Part shown: positions 21,064-30,805 of the stretch, in pieces | How the letters are laid out: each line of letters starts with the position of its first letter | Numbering within the stretch: the stretch's first letter is position 1 | Virus record (IMG/VR): IMGVR_UViG_3300042922_000423 | Span: 1 to 43,316 of that record | Source: a virus | Strand: one strand, 5' to 3' | DNA length: 43,316 nt | Translations under genes and position numbers: made by a program | Notes under the pieces: model-generated | What the model was told of the DNA's origin: nothing | The model's input: the letters and a program-made list of their open reading frames with translations, nothing else | Database searches by the model: none

Positions 21064-21092
21064 AATAAAAAAGAGAGCTGAAATATCAGCCC
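21064..21092 (-). terminator. Terminator between the two-span membrane gene and the holin
   Basis: On the minus strand a 9-bp stem with two G-U pairs (GGGGGCTGA with TCAGCTCTC, loop TATT) is followed by TTTTTTATTTTT. The stop codon of the upstream gene lies in the left arm. It would limit transcription into holin and amidase until overcome, a plausible lysis-timing element. Confidence 0.72.
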
Positions 21093-21322
21093 CCTTGCCC
21101 TAGATATACAAACCAAACAAACATTGCTGCTACTACCCACCACACTAGATTTCTTATGAAATTGGAAAATGGGTCAAACTTCGACCATTTTTCTCTGAAA
21201 CGGTCCATTTTTTCCGCAAAGACAGGATCGCGTTTTTCTTTTTCCACTACATATGAAACGTAAATACCAAAAGCAAAAACCCCTAGACACGCTAACCCAA
21301 AATACATAAAAAACGTGAGCAT
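21086..21322 (-). CDS. Two-span membrane protein next to the holin, 78 aa
   Basis: Hydrophobic segments at residues 1-26 (FFMYFGLACLGVFAFGIYVS) and about 58-75 (NLVWWVVAAMFVWFVYL) flank a charged middle (EKEKRDPVFAEKMDRFREKW). ATG start with GAGGGG, overlapping the stop of the giant gene (TAATG). Position just before the holin suggests a holin partner or antiholin, but it could also be a virion membrane component. Confidence 0.78.
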   Translation of the reverse strand: MLTFFMYFGLACLGVFAFGIYVSYVVEKEKRDPVFAEKMDRFREKWSKFDPFSNFIRNLVWWVVAAMFVWFVYLGQGG

Positions 21323-24300
21323 TATTCACGCCCCTCTCGTATAGCCGCCCTCGCTTTCTTTCCTGCATTGGTTAAAATCTTGTCCATAGCCTTCTTAATG
21401 CGCTCGAAGTCTGTGGAGTTTCCACCAATGGAGGAGGAAGCCTTGGCTAATTCTTTTTTAACTTCTTCTCCCATAATCCGTTGCATTTCTGATTGTTCGG
21501 CACCTGTTAGTTTGATACCATCTAACGTTTTTGGTGCATAACGTGGTGCTGCTGTTTTATCTCCTGTGGCATTGATATAATCCAGCACAAACTTAGCTTC
21601 GAATGATGGTTTATATTTACTCACAAAGGACGGATTGAAGAACACATTGCCTATAGTATTCGTGTTGTTCGGATAGAGTTCCTTCCTATCCCCAAAGGTA
21701 TTATAAGAAGGTGGAAGCTGTTTGTTATAGCCTGGTATCTTGTTTATCGCCATATTCCCAAACTTTTCACCAAAGGTTGGATCAGTGGTATTTCGTGAAG
21801 TGTTATCTGTTGCTTTACGGAATTGATTTAAGATGGTTGGTACAAAAGAACTACCAGCACTTTGCATTGAACCTGCTATCTTTTCAGACCAAGTTTCATT
21901 CGGCGGGCCAGATACAAAACGATTAATTCCTTGTAAGGACGACATATTAACAATCGTATTCAAGGCACTATCTCCAGCACGAATAGCTCTTTCGGCTATA
22001 GTTGGACTCTCACTTTCTCGATCAGCTTGATTGATTCCTGTTCCTAATGAAATAGATAGAGCAATTGGTTGCATCCAATCATAGGATATAAAAGTATCAC
22101 CTTCTTTCAATTCTAAATCATCAAGGTTTAATCCGCCAGTGACAAAACGTTGTACCGCAGTAATATTCACGCTGTTTGGCTGTTTACCTGCCATCTTTTC
22201 TAACTCTTTTACTTCATAGTCAGAGTTTCCAGCAGAAGTTAATACACCCTTATCGGCTAAAATATAACCGAATCCAGAGAAACCAACCGTTCCTACGATT
22301 GCCCTAGATAGCGCCACTTGCCCTTCACGTAAATCTAGAGGATTCTTTAACTTTACATAGTTTTTAAACAAGTTAGCCGAACGAACCAATCCAGCAGGCG
22401 AATATTCAATTGCTCGCATGACTAGGTTTGCTGGTGTTTTCGGAAAAGGAATAATAAAGCTTCCTGCCCCAAACTCCTTCGTTTTTGCCATCCCTAAAGT
22501 TGCGACATTCGTTGATAACTCGTTTAATCCTTCTTTGCCTTTAGTTAATACTTTCGCCAAGGCTGTATTGTCCTGGAAAGTTGCATACTTGCCGTATTGT
22601 TCTGCAATGGCAATCATGTTATCGTCTGCTTCACGGAAATATTGATCGGCAGCTTCTCTCATTGCCTTCCCTTTTAACCCTTCGTTCATAGCTCTTAAAG
22701 TAGCTTGTTCTCGTAAGGTTTGATTGTATGCTCGCATATATCCAGCTGTATCGAAAGAACGCATCGTGACACCCAAGAATTTCTCTGTCCAATGTAACGG
22801 GTTAAACTTTGAAACTAACGCTTTCTTTACAAACCCCAAGTTTGGAGACAAAGAACTAAAGGCAGGTGATTTTATATCGTAGGCCGTATTTAATCCTAAC
22901 GGATTGACACCTTTCCATCCCGCTTTTGTCCCTAGCTTCATGCCTTTACCATAATCCTTAGTCGGGTTCATAAAGTTCCCCCAACGGAATTGACCTGTAT
23001 TAAAAACGATAGTCCTTTTTCCTCCCGTTATGCTAGTTCTAGCTATATCGATAGGTACTGCTAATAGTTTACTCACCCGATCCACTCGATAGAATACCTC
23101 GTTACCGATAATATTCCGCATCACGGTTAAAGGATTTAAGAGCATTGCTTGGTAATGAGTAGACGAAATCATTTGTGCAAAAGTTGGTTGCTCGAGCTTG
23201 TTTAAAGCCACTTGTAAATCCATGCTGGCTAGAAACTTTGAATCTCCTGTTGCATTTACTAATCTTTTAGTGAGTTCCATCAATTCTTCGGCTGCAGCTG
23301 GTGAAAGGGTTTCGTTCTCCATTGCTTTATTAACGATTTTTTCTGCTTGCGTCAATCTTTTAGGTGACACTTTAGATGATGTAATATTATAATTATCGAC
23401 CGCTTTGTTGTAAATCTGTTGCATATACGGCTTAATTTCATCCCCTAATTCTTTCACCATTTGCTCGGAAAAGTCCGCAAACTTAACCGCACCTTTGGCA
23501 ATCTTCGAGGCACCAATGACTGTATAATCATAGAAAATATCAACTGGTAAGGAGTTCGCTCGGTTCCTTCTTGCTTCAATCCGCTTTTTAGCCTCCGCTT
23601 CTTGCTTACCCATGAAATCCACGACTTTATCACGCGAACGCGCATCTTTCACAGGCTTTACCTTTGCTGGCTTGGCGCTAGCATCCAGATCACCAACAAA
23701 CTTTTTCGCATCGGACATAAAAGATTGAACAACCTTTAATTCCTCGTCATTTAGCTTATTTCCTTTTTTTGCTTTATCTAGTAATTTAATTACGCTGTTT
23801 CCAATTTCTTGTTGTCCAGTGAGTTTTTGAATACTGTCTGCAGCTACGGCAATATCTTCAGCAATCTCAGGAGTTAAGGTAACTTTCTTCCCTGCTGGAA
23901 GGGTTTGATTTAACTTCGTTACTCTCCGTTGAGCCCGGATTAAATGCCCCTCAACGGATAATTTATTATAAACCGAAAACCCTTGTAATCCTTGTCCAGC
24001 TTTTGTTCCTTCTTTTGCTAAGATGTCGGCTAAATCCACCGCTCTCTCAAACTCTTTATTGGATTGGAATACATCAATCAATCTAGCTCCTACAGCAGTA
24101 TGACGCTTGTCGAAACGGTCCGCATTTTTTACAAATTGAAAGGCTTCTTCTACATCCCGGTTAATGATTCCATTCGCAAAGTCCACCACTTCTTTGTCGC
24201 TGATTTTTTGATACGTACGGTCAAGGTTTTTAATGCCATCTACAAATTCGTCCGATGCTTTTTCAGAGTTTGCAAGAGTACTATAGTGCTTCCGTTCTCC

Positions 24301-26634
24301 TGTTTTAGGAGGGAGATTTTCAGGACGTTCTAATTGTCTCACTGATTCTTGTTTAGGCGCATTTACTGGTGGTTCTACAGGTTTTGAAGGTGGTTTAGGT
24401 GTATTCGTATTCAAAGGTGTTTCGATTTGCTGTGTGCTGTTCTGACGATTGGTTTTAAAGGTTTCCATTTCTGTTACTTTTTCCTGAATAGGTTTTTCCT
24501 GTGAATCGAAATGGCGTTGTGCCACTTCCCGGGCTTTCTTCTCATTTTTGAAAGTTCCTAGTACTTCATCGCCTTTCTTCACGGTCCAGTCTTTATTTCC
24601 GCCTTTATGAATCGAATATTCGCCCGATTCGATAGACCACGTCTTTCGAACTTCATTATAAGTAGATTTCCAATTAAGCACTCCTTCTTTGTCGAACGAA
24701 ACATCGATTCCTCTTTCTTTGGCTACTGTTTGCTGCATGAATCGAACAGCTTCCTCTTGTGTACGGAATTTCTGAATCGTTTTCCCTCCCTTTTGGACTA
24801 CAAATCCACCTCCATAGGCTTGTTTCATTGCGTAATCTCCTAATTCAGAGGCTCTTGTTTCGTTGTTCCAAGTGGTTTTTAATTCGTCAGGAAGTTCAGA
24901 AGTATAAGCTTTATTTTCTTTTACTAATGCCTCCCTCTTGAGCTCGTTTTCTTGGATTTTTTGATGATATTCTTCATTCGTAATCTTGCCTTTTTGACGG
25001 CTTGAATGTAAATATGCGTCATTAATTTCTAAGGAGCGTAGTTCTTCATCAATTTCTGTTTTGGTCTTTCCTTTTGGTTTATTCTTTGTTGGCTTTTCAG
25101 TTTGCTTCGGGATATTTAACGTTTCTTGCAGATTGCTCTGTTGTTTACGAAGCTCTGGAATTTCCTTGAAAGCCGTTTCTAAATCGTTTAAGATAGCAGC
25201 CTTATCTTCTTCCAATCCTTGTAGAATCGGTAGTAATACTTCTTTTTGTTCAGGATTTTCTCGAATCATGGCGAGTAGATCATCAATTTCATTATCAATG
25301 TCCTGCGCCTTTTTCGGCTGCCAAGCTGGAAGAGTCCCTACTTCATCCTGGAATCCTTCTCTTACTTGTTGTTCTGCCAATTCTCTTAATTCACTGTTGT
25401 TTGGTTTACGTCCATTCTGTTTATAAAAATCCTGATACCATTTCGGATTGTTGCTGATTCTGAATCCGCCGTTCACTTCTTTAAAATTACCTAATCCGCT
25501 ACCAGTAGAACCATACTCAACACCCTTGCCCATAGAATTTTTCAAGTATTGGAATTGTTGCTCGACCGCTTGTTCAAACTCATCCGCCAGTGGTTTCCAT
25601 TCGTCCAGTTGCCCTTCGGTTAACTTTAGTTGCTGTTCGGCAGGATTCGTTACTTTTGGCGCTATTACCTGTTTTGTTGTGTTAGGTCCCAGTTTCGGTA
25701 CATAATTTGGATTCGTAATATCAGGGCCACTCGGGATTAAATCATCCAGTAACATCGGATTAGGATTTTTATTCACAACAGGAAGTGCATAATCTTGTTT
25801 CATGGTATTAGCAAAGGTTTTCGCAACCTGTTCGTTCTTAGGTAACAGTTTCCCCATTACATTGGCCGCATGCTTTTCAGAACCTTTTTTAATTGCTTGC
25901 CCAGCTCCGTATAAAGCAGGATCTAAAATCGCTCCACCAGCTACACCTATTCCTGTTCGGAAAGCATAATCTTTCATGTCATATGCTTCAGGATTCACTA
26001 ACTCATTAACAGCCGATAATCCACCCTCAGCCATTCCACCTGCTGCAGCACCTTTTATCGCTTTTGAAATATAGGGACTTGTTGTTGCGAGTTTTGCCAG
26101 TTTAGGAACCTTATTAAAGGCGAAATCCGCAGTCTTATATGCTTGTCCATATGGAGCGATTGCAGCCATCATCATCCCTGCAGTATTCAAGGCCTTAGTC
26201 TCTGTTCCTCTATCGACTAAGCTAGCCTTATTCACTGGATTAGTGATTTTCCCGTGCTTAGCGATGTCATTTTGTATCATTCTTTCATTGTTTCCAGGAG
26301 CTACAAATTCGGTAGCTCCTTTAGAAATTGGTACCACATAGCGATCGAGTGCTCCTAGTAAACCATTACGTTGGCCGTCACCGTCCGTATCTTTTCCAGT
26401 GAAAAAGTCCTTCACATCTGTTAGAAAGGATTCATCTTTCTTCTTTTTCTTTTTCATCTTAGGTGTGAGACTAATTTTCTCTAAACTTGCTCTTTTCCTA
26501 GTTTCATAGCTTTGGCGATCTGCATAGTTTTGGTTTTTATATTGGTTATTCCTTTGAAGAATTGTTTGTTGGCGTTGTCCTTCCGCCTTTTTATTGAAAT
26601 CGTCCAAAAAACCATTTAAAAAATCTAATGACAT
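21322..26634 (-). CDS. Giant virion protein, probable DNA-ejection / polyvalent protein, 1770 aa
   Basis: The largest gene, 5.3 kb, between the tail genes and lysis. The N-terminus is basic and polar with a poly-Lys run (60-66) and a calcium-binding-like DTDGDGQRNG (82-91). A Gly/Ala-rich amphipathic stretch follows (AAAGGMAEGG; GVAGGAILDPALYGAG). A long polar middle contains two related units of about 45 residues (FVVQKGGKTIQKFRTQEEAV and WTVKKGDEVLGTFKNEKKAR). The C-terminal third (from about residue 1130) is rich in hydrophobic helices (TVMRNIIGNEVFYRVDRVSK; FGAGSFIIPFPKTPANLVM). This layout resembles large polyvalent or internal ejection proteins of short-tailed phages. No lysozyme or protease motif was recognised. 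Confidence 0.7.
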   Translation of the reverse strand: MSLDFLNGFLDDFNKKAEGQRQQTILQRNNQYKNQNYADRQSYETRKRASLEKISLTPKMKKKKKKDESFLTDVKDFFTGKDTDGDGQRNGLLGALDRYVVPISKGATEFVAPGNNERMIQNDIAKHGKITNPVNKASLVDRGTETKALNTAGMMMAAIAPYGQAYKTADFAFNKVPKLAKLATTSPYISKAIKGAAAGGMAEGGLSAVNELVNPEAYDMKDYAFRTGIGVAGGAILDPALYGAGQAIKKGSEKHAANVMGKLLPKNEQVAKTFANTMKQDYALPVVNKNPNPMLLDDLIPSGPDITNPNYVPKLGPNTTKQVIAPKVTNPAEQQLKLTEGQLDEWKPLADEFEQAVEQQFQYLKNSMGKGVEYGSTGSGLGNFKEVNGGFRISNNPKWYQDFYKQNGRKPNNSELRELAEQQVREGFQDEVGTLPAWQPKKAQDIDNEIDDLLAMIRENPEQKEVLLPILQGLEEDKAAILNDLETAFKEIPELRKQQSNLQETLNIPKQTEKPTKNKPKGKTKTEIDEELRSLEINDAYLHSSRQKGKITNEEYHQKIQENELKREALVKENKAYTSELPDELKTTWNNETRASELGDYAMKQAYGGGFVVQKGGKTIQKFRTQEEAVRFMQQTVAKERGIDVSFDKEGVLNWKSTYNEVRKTWSIESGEYSIHKGGNKDWTVKKGDEVLGTFKNEKKAREVAQRHFDSQEKPIQEKVTEMETFKTNRQNSTQQIETPLNTNTPKPPSKPVEPPVNAPKQESVRQLERPENLPPKTGERKHYSTLANSEKASDEFVDGIKNLDRTYQKISDKEVVDFANGIINRDVEEAFQFVKNADRFDKRHTAVGARLIDVFQSNKEFERAVDLADILAKEGTKAGQGLQGFSVYNKLSVEGHLIRAQRRVTKLNQTLPAGKKVTLTPEIAEDIAVAADSIQKLTGQQEIGNSVIKLLDKAKKGNKLNDEELKVVQSFMSDAKKFVGDLDASAKPAKVKPVKDARSRDKVVDFMGKQEAEAKKRIEARRNRANSLPVDIFYDYTVIGASKIAKGAVKFADFSEQMVKELGDEIKPYMQQIYNKAVDNYNITSSKVSPKRLTQAEKIVNKAMENETLSPAAAEELMELTKRLVNATGDSKFLASMDLQVALNKLEQPTFAQMISSTHYQAMLLNPLTVMRNIIGNEVFYRVDRVSKLLAVPIDIARTSITGGKRTIVFNTGQFRWGNFMNPTKDYGKGMKLGTKAGWKGVNPLGLNTAYDIKSPAFSSLSPNLGFVKKALVSKFNPLHWTEKFLGVTMRSFDTAGYMRAYNQTLREQATLRAMNEGLKGKAMREAADQYFREADDNMIAIAEQYGKYATFQDNTALAKVLTKGKEGLNELSTNVATLGMAKTKEFGAGSFIIPFPKTPANLVMRAIEYSPAGLVRSANLFKNYVKLKNPLDLREGQVALSRAIVGTVGFSGFGYILADKGVLTSAGNSDYEVKELEKMAGKQPNSVNITAVQRFVTGGLNLDDLELKEGDTFISYDWMQPIALSISLGTGINQADRESESPTIAERAIRAGDSALNTIVNMSSLQGINRFVSGPPNETWSEKIAGSMQSAGSSFVPTILNQFRKATDNTSRNTTDPTFGEKFGNMAINKIPGYNKQLPPSYNTFGDRKELYPNNTNTIGNVFFNPSFVSKYKPSFEAKFVLDYINATGDKTAAPRYAPKTLDGIKLTGAEQSEMQRIMGEEVKKELAKASSSIGGNSTDFERIKKAMDKILTNAGKKARAAIREGRE

Positions 26635-26646
26635 TTATCTCACCGC

Positions 26647-27585
26647 CTAATATGAATCTTTGGTTAAGGTTTCGTAATACTTTTTATAGGCTGTTTGATT
26701 TTCGAATCGTCCGTTACTTGCTACGCTGTAAAGCGCATCAATGACCCCTTCGATATCATATCCTTGGTCTTGTAGCGCTTGAAGTTGTGCAGAGTCACTA
26801 CGCAAGGCTTTTTCCACTCGAATGGCACCTTGTTTGCGAATGTTATCCGCTTGGTCGCTCCAGTAGGCTAAACCATCCGCATAGGAGATACCTTTCGTTT
26901 TCTTTTCTACCTTAGCTTGTCTAGTGGAAGTAGTAGCCGCCCTTTGTCTAGATAACGCTAACTGTTGTTGCTCCATTTGTTTCTGCCATTCGAATTGTTC
27001 TTTTTGGAATTGTTCTGCTTTCCAGGCCTGTTGTTGTTGTAAAATTTGTTGTTGATATTGATTGTAAGCCTCCGCTAACCGTGAGCTTCGTTCCGTTTCA
27101 ATCGAATCAATTATCGCCTGGTCTCGAGATGGATCGTTTTCATTCGCAATTTGACGGTCAATCTCGCCCATCGCTTGGTTTTCTTGTCCTGTAATCTCAC
27201 CTAACGCACTTTGACGAGCGGACGCCATACTCGCCTGTGTGGTTAAGTTTTCACCGCTGGTATTAATCCCCTGTGCTGCCATCAATTCACGCAACCTCGT
27301 CACGTTCTGTGCATTAACAACGTCGGCTTGATTACGTTGATTCTGATAGACAGGTTTCAACTCTGTCTTTTGTTTGTTGTAACCTGATATTGCTCGTTCA
27401 CGCTGTGCCTTGAGTTGAGTTAGTTGGCTGTTTTTTTGGTTGTCGTACAGCGAATTAAGTTTGTTCGTCATCGCGTCATACGGACTTTGAACGTAAGAAC
27501 GATTTCCATTAGTGATGTTAAATTGTTTTCCAGAGGTATCTGCGTACAGATTTTCTCCAATTTGTGAATATGGTAATAGTGCCAT
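26647..27585 (-). CDS. Gln-rich coiled-coil virion protein, 312 aa
   Basis: The start is set at the ATG at 27585 (AAGGAGG at 6 nt); the longer TTG frame to 27615 overlaps the fibre gene. After a polar N-terminus (LLPYSQIGENLYADTSGKQF) the protein is almost wholly helical with very many Gln, Glu, Arg and Lys (QQQILQQQQAWKAEQFQKEQ). Placed between the fibre-like gene and the giant protein, it probably belongs to the ejected or internal proteins of the virion. Confidence 0.72.
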   Translation of the reverse strand: MALLPYSQIGENLYADTSGKQFNITNGNRSYVQSPYDAMTNKLNSLYDNQKNSQLTQLKAQRERAISGYNKQKTELKPVYQNQRNQADVVNAQNVTRLRELMAAQGINTSGENLTTQASMASARQSALGEITGQENQAMGEIDRQIANENDPSRDQAIIDSIETERSSRLAEAYNQYQQQILQQQQAWKAEQFQKEQFEWQKQMEQQQLALSRQRAATTSTRQAKVEKKTKGISYADGLAYWSDQADNIRKQGAIRVEKALRSDSAQLQALQDQGYDIEGVIDALYSVASNGRFENQTAYKKYYETLTKDSY

Positions 27586-27596
27586 ACTATCCCTCC

Positions 27597-28112
27597 TTAA
27601 TCGACTGCAATCCAACTGTAATAAAGTACGACTGCGCTTGTGCCACCGTTATATCCCGTCAATTTGAAGTTTGTCTTGGTGACACTTGATACAGAAACTA
27701 ATCCGTATTTATCAGGCGTTGCCGTTCCATTATGTGTCACCGCTACTTCGGGGTCGTTGGTAAAAGCTTTAGGGAAACTGACAGTTTGGGTTGCGTTCGC
27801 CCCAGCTGGAACCGTAAAGGAGACTCTACCTTTTTGGATTTTTCCGTTGTAGGTTTCCGTATAGGTTTTAAGGCTTTCCATAATAGTCTGTATGTCGGTT
27901 CCTGTTAATCCTGTAATAGCTGACGCTCCAATGTTTTTCGCACCGCTATCGCCTTCCTCTGTCTTTTTGAGCGCATCAACTAATTTATTTAAATACTCTC
28001 TTACTTCATTGGGAGCCGCATCAAATTGCCCTTTCATTGCTTCAGCACTTAAAACAGGTTGGTTTGCTAAATCCGAAACGTCCTTCGTAAAGGACTCTAA
28101 TTTTTGAAACAT
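27597..28112 (-). CDS. Lectin-like short tail fibre / receptor-binding protein, 171 aa
   Basis: ATG at 28112 with GAGGTG at 6 nt. The N-terminal half is helical (EYLNKLVDALKKTEEG) and probably trimerises. The C-terminal 75 residues are beta-rich (GRVSFTVPAGANATQTVSFP, FTNDPEVAVT, FKLTGYNGGTSAVVLYYSWI) and resemble the H-type lectin fold used by phage fibres. Likely recognises a cell-surface glycan. Confidence 0.75.
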   Translation of the reverse strand: MFQKLESFTKDVSDLANQPVLSAEAMKGQFDAAPNEVREYLNKLVDALKKTEEGDSGAKNIGASAITGLTGTDIQTIMESLKTYTETYNGKIQKGRVSFTVPAGANATQTVSFPKAFTNDPEVAVTHNGTATPDKYGLVSVSSVTKTNFKLTGYNGGTSAVVLYYSWIAVD

Positions 28113-28148
28113 AACTATCACCTCGTATCTAATTCGGTTTTCTATACT

Positions 28149-29951
28149 TTATCGAACTTTCGTTTGGGTTCTGTACTCGATGCCAAGCGAAAGGATAGAC
28201 AGGCTTTCATCTAGCTTTTTGTTCTGTATTCTAAGTTGGAAAATAACTGCTTTTTTTGCTTTGACTTTTGTCCTGACTGATTTTGGAAAGGTTGACGTGA
28301 TGAAAGAAAAGTTAGCAAAATCGATATTACCGAAATCAAATAAATTAAATGAAACGGCTTTTGTTTGGATCGGCACATCTTCTATTTCATTTGTGCTGTA
28401 AAATAACTCGACACTCGTTTTGGTAGCTGGCTTCATGGTGTAGTAAAGATTGCTGATGTATTTTGTCATTTCCGGTGCATTAAAGGTCAGTTGCGCTGAT
28501 TTCCAGTAAGCATCAATCGCTACCCCATCATCATTGTAAGCAGAAGCTTCGTAATCCTTTTTAAAGCGATAAACCATTCCATTGTTAGAACTGCCGAAAT
28601 ACAAAAAATCATCCTTCTCTAAGAAGCATGACGCGTTGATATTATTTAAAAGATACCATTCCCCATACGGATAACGGTCTGATTTTTGCGTATAATCAAG
28701 CACGTATACATGACCATTGACCGCCAACCAATATTTTTTATCAAAATCTATTGATACCGCATTTCCTAAGGCTGATTCTAACAGTAACTTTTTATCGATT
28801 GCTTTAGAAATATGAACGACATTCCGCTCGTCTTTTATGTTACTCGCCACAATCATATACACTCCGTCTTTAGAAAGCGATACAGGGTTGTTTTCGATGA
28901 TTTGGATACTTCCACTTGCAACCGTGCCTACTTGGTTGTTAATCGGTTTACTCGGGAAGGAAACAACTCCCTCACTTGTAATTTGAAACGATATCATGTG
29001 TTTGCCGTTTTGACGCTCGACAATCAAATAATCGTATTGTCTGGAAAAGCCCATCACCTTTTCAGGCATTCGATAATATCCGTTTTCCGGCGCATAGGTT
29101 GGGTCGTACAGTCCCAATCGCCACAAATGATTAGGTAAGTCCGGGTTGCCCGAGATAAACATCCTGGTATCGTTAGCACCACCAAAGCCAATCGCCATGG
29201 TACATTTTTTAATCCGGTCTGCATAACCAGATACAGTCTTACCGGCTGTAATGATGACATTGTTTGTGCCAGCAGCTGGGGCAGTTGTAAAGGTAATCTT
29301 TCCATTTACCCTGTCTACAGTTAGTCCTGACCCCTCCGTAATAGTGGTCGTACCGACAACAGCCGTTACAGTGGTTGAGTCCAATCCGGTAAGAGACATC
29401 TGATAAACAGTAGATGTACCGTCACCACTGAAGGAATCTTTCCATTTGTTTCCGATCAAGTTGAAATCCTCATTCGCTGCACCGCCGCCGCTTGGGTTTT
29501 TAGAAATTTGCAAGACTGGAATATATGGTACAACATCCTTAATCGTTGCCCCGTCATAGACAAGATATTTTATTCCATCCATGACATAGCATTTACCCTC
29601 AACCGTAAACAAATTGAGTTTTCTATTAAGGATGCCGTCGTACAATAAAGTCGGTTGTGCATCACCGGATTGTGTGTACAGCTTTGTTCCGTGTGCCAAG
29701 AGTAAGATTTGGGTACCGTCAATTTTACTGTAGATATATAGGTTATTGATTCTCCCTGCACCTAAACTATCTTTAAACACTCTCATAAAACCTGTTCGGC
29801 TGGTAAGTTCCCCGTTTATATTAAGCATGTTAAGCATATCAGGGGAATGATGATGATCGATTTGGGTTGCTGATACCGATAAATCCAATCCTAGAAACGG
29901 TTCTAATTTTAATAAAGGTGGAGTTTTGGAACTGAATGCCAATTGTGCCAT
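28149..29951 (-). CDS. Beta-propeller-like tail hub/stabilisation protein, 600 aa
   Basis: The start is the ATG at 29951, overlapping the upstream stop (TAATG), with GGAGG 9 nt before it. The N-terminus has LGLDLSVSATQIDHHHSPDM followed by LTSRTGF, a pattern found in packaged-DNA-stabilisation / tail-nozzle proteins of P22-like phages. The body consists of repeated short beta strands with aromatic/Gly turns (NNLYIYSKIDGTQILLLAHG; KYWLAVNGHVYVLDYTQK), as expected of a propeller. About 70 residues around 170-245 look like an inserted domain. It probably closes the portal channel or forms the short tail tube. Confidence 0.75.
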   Translation of the reverse strand: MAQLAFSSKTPPLLKLEPFLGLDLSVSATQIDHHHSPDMLNMLNINGELTSRTGFMRVFKDSLGAGRINNLYIYSKIDGTQILLLAHGTKLYTQSGDAQPTLLYDGILNRKLNLFTVEGKCYVMDGIKYLVYDGATIKDVVPYIPVLQISKNPSGGGAANEDFNLIGNKWKDSFSGDGTSTVYQMSLTGLDSTTVTAVVGTTTITEGSGLTVDRVNGKITFTTAPAAGTNNVIITAGKTVSGYADRIKKCTMAIGFGGANDTRMFISGNPDLPNHLWRLGLYDPTYAPENGYYRMPEKVMGFSRQYDYLIVERQNGKHMISFQITSEGVVSFPSKPINNQVGTVASGSIQIIENNPVSLSKDGVYMIVASNIKDERNVVHISKAIDKKLLLESALGNAVSIDFDKKYWLAVNGHVYVLDYTQKSDRYPYGEWYLLNNINASCFLEKDDFLYFGSSNNGMVYRFKKDYEASAYNDDGVAIDAYWKSAQLTFNAPEMTKYISNLYYTMKPATKTSVELFYSTNEIEDVPIQTKAVSFNLFDFGNIDFANFSFITSTFPKSVRTKVKAKKAVIFQLRIQNKKLDESLSILSLGIEYRTQTKVR

Positions 29952-30355
29952 TACCACTCGCCTCCGTCATATCCATTTGAACTACCACCGTCAGAGGTTG
30001 AGGTACCTTCCCAATAAGAATCTCGCATTACCGAAATGGTTGCAGGACGTTTTAGTTTTAACTCGTCATACCTTGCATTGAAAAACGCTGCCTTTTGTTC
30101 GTCTTCTTCCATCAATAAATGTGCCGCTAATCCATACGGCAGACAGGTCATCCCCGTTCGATCGTCTAATTGGATGATGCTATTTTCGTTTGAAATCCTA
30201 CCAGTAGAAAGGGAAGGAAGGATTTCCAATTGTAAAATGGTTAAGATGGGCCACGCTTTATTTTTATATTCTTCAGGATAACCCTGGTACGTGCCATCCT
30301 CGGTCTCTTGGGACATTAATGCCATCGCCGCAATAAATATATCTTTTGCTATCAA
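29951..30355 (-). CDS. Head-tail connector-like protein, 134 aa
   Basis: TTG start with GAAGGTG. Helical N-terminal region (DIFIAAMALMSQETEDGTYQ; EEYKNKAWPILTILQLEILP) then CLPYGLAAHLLMEEDEQKAA and FFNARYDELKLKRP. This size and helix pattern match small connector/adaptor proteins that dock below the portal. Coupled to the propeller gene. A terminator lies directly upstream. Confidence 0.7.
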   Translation of the reverse strand: MIAKDIFIAAMALMSQETEDGTYQGYPEEYKNKAWPILTILQLEILPSLSTGRISNENSIIQLDDRTGMTCLPYGLAAHLLMEEDEQKAAFFNARYDELKLKRPATISVMRDSYWEGTSTSDGGSSNGYDGGEW

Positions 30356-30379
30356 ATGATCACCTTCTTTCGTTTTGAA

Positions 30380-30410
30380 GAAAAATAAAAAGAGCCCTGG
30401 TAAGGACTCT
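30380..30410 (-). terminator. Intrinsic terminator directly ahead of the connector gene
   Basis: On the minus strand AGAGTCC pairs with GGGCTCT (one G-U pair, 6-nt loop), followed by TTTTTATTTTT. Only about 25 nt separate it from the connector start, so no promoter fits in between. Confidence 0.75.
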
Positions 30411-30495
30411 AAAGTTCACAAAAAGTTAATATAAAATTTAAAAGAATATCCACATTCCTTGTCGAATGGTAATAACAGGAAAGGTGGTGATATTT

Positions 30496-30690
30496 ATGGA
30501 TATAACAAAATTCAACTTATATAGATCTTCTATTGAAATGCCAAGGGAACAGATAATCCATGATTTAGCATTACTAATAGTAAAATCCAAAATGGAAAAT
30601 CATTCAATCACAACCTTAGGTCAAATTTTTGAAACTTACGCCTCAGAAGTTCACGGTATGAAAAGAGTTGTTGAAGAGTATTTAGACTAA
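30496..30690 (+). CDS. Plus-strand cargo gene within the tail genes, 64 aa
   Basis: ATG with AAAGGTGGTG at about 6 nt; the frame also opens upstream to 30466 without a better start. The product begins MDITKFNLYRSSIEMPREQI and is a compact helical protein (LALLIVKSKMENHSITTLGQ; SEVHGMKRVVEEYLD). It runs against all neighbouring structural genes and has its own terminator, typical of a moron or lysogenic-conversion gene. No family recognised; no strong promoter seen (TTCACA near 30415 with a poor -10). Confidence 0.75.
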   Translation: MDITKFNLYRSSIEMPREQIIHDLALLIVKSKMENHSITTLGQIFETYASEVHGMKRVVEEYLD

Positions 30691-30709
30691 AATCATCCTA
30701 GAAATAGAA

Positions 30710-30737
30710 GATCCCGACTGTTAATCAGCCGGGGTTT
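30710..30737 (+). terminator. Terminator of the cargo gene
   Basis: CCCGACTG pairs with CAGCCGGG (one mismatch) around a TTAAT loop, followed by GTTTTTTATG on the plus strand. It lies 20 nt after the cargo-gene stop. Confidence 0.7.
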
Positions 30738-30805
30738 TTTATGACCTTTTCGTGCACTTCCACGAGTTGGTGTTAACTCACACAGGTAACTCAACTAGGT
30801 TACAA

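Noticed and set aside
25061-25426. 121-codon plus-strand frame inside the giant gene
   Set aside because: Ser/Cys/Phe-rich composition typical of the reverse complement of a charged, Gln/Glu-rich coding region; no ribosome site.
28812-29138. 108-codon plus-strand frame opposite the propeller-like gene
   Set aside because: No ribosome site, no motif, fully inside a well-supported gene.
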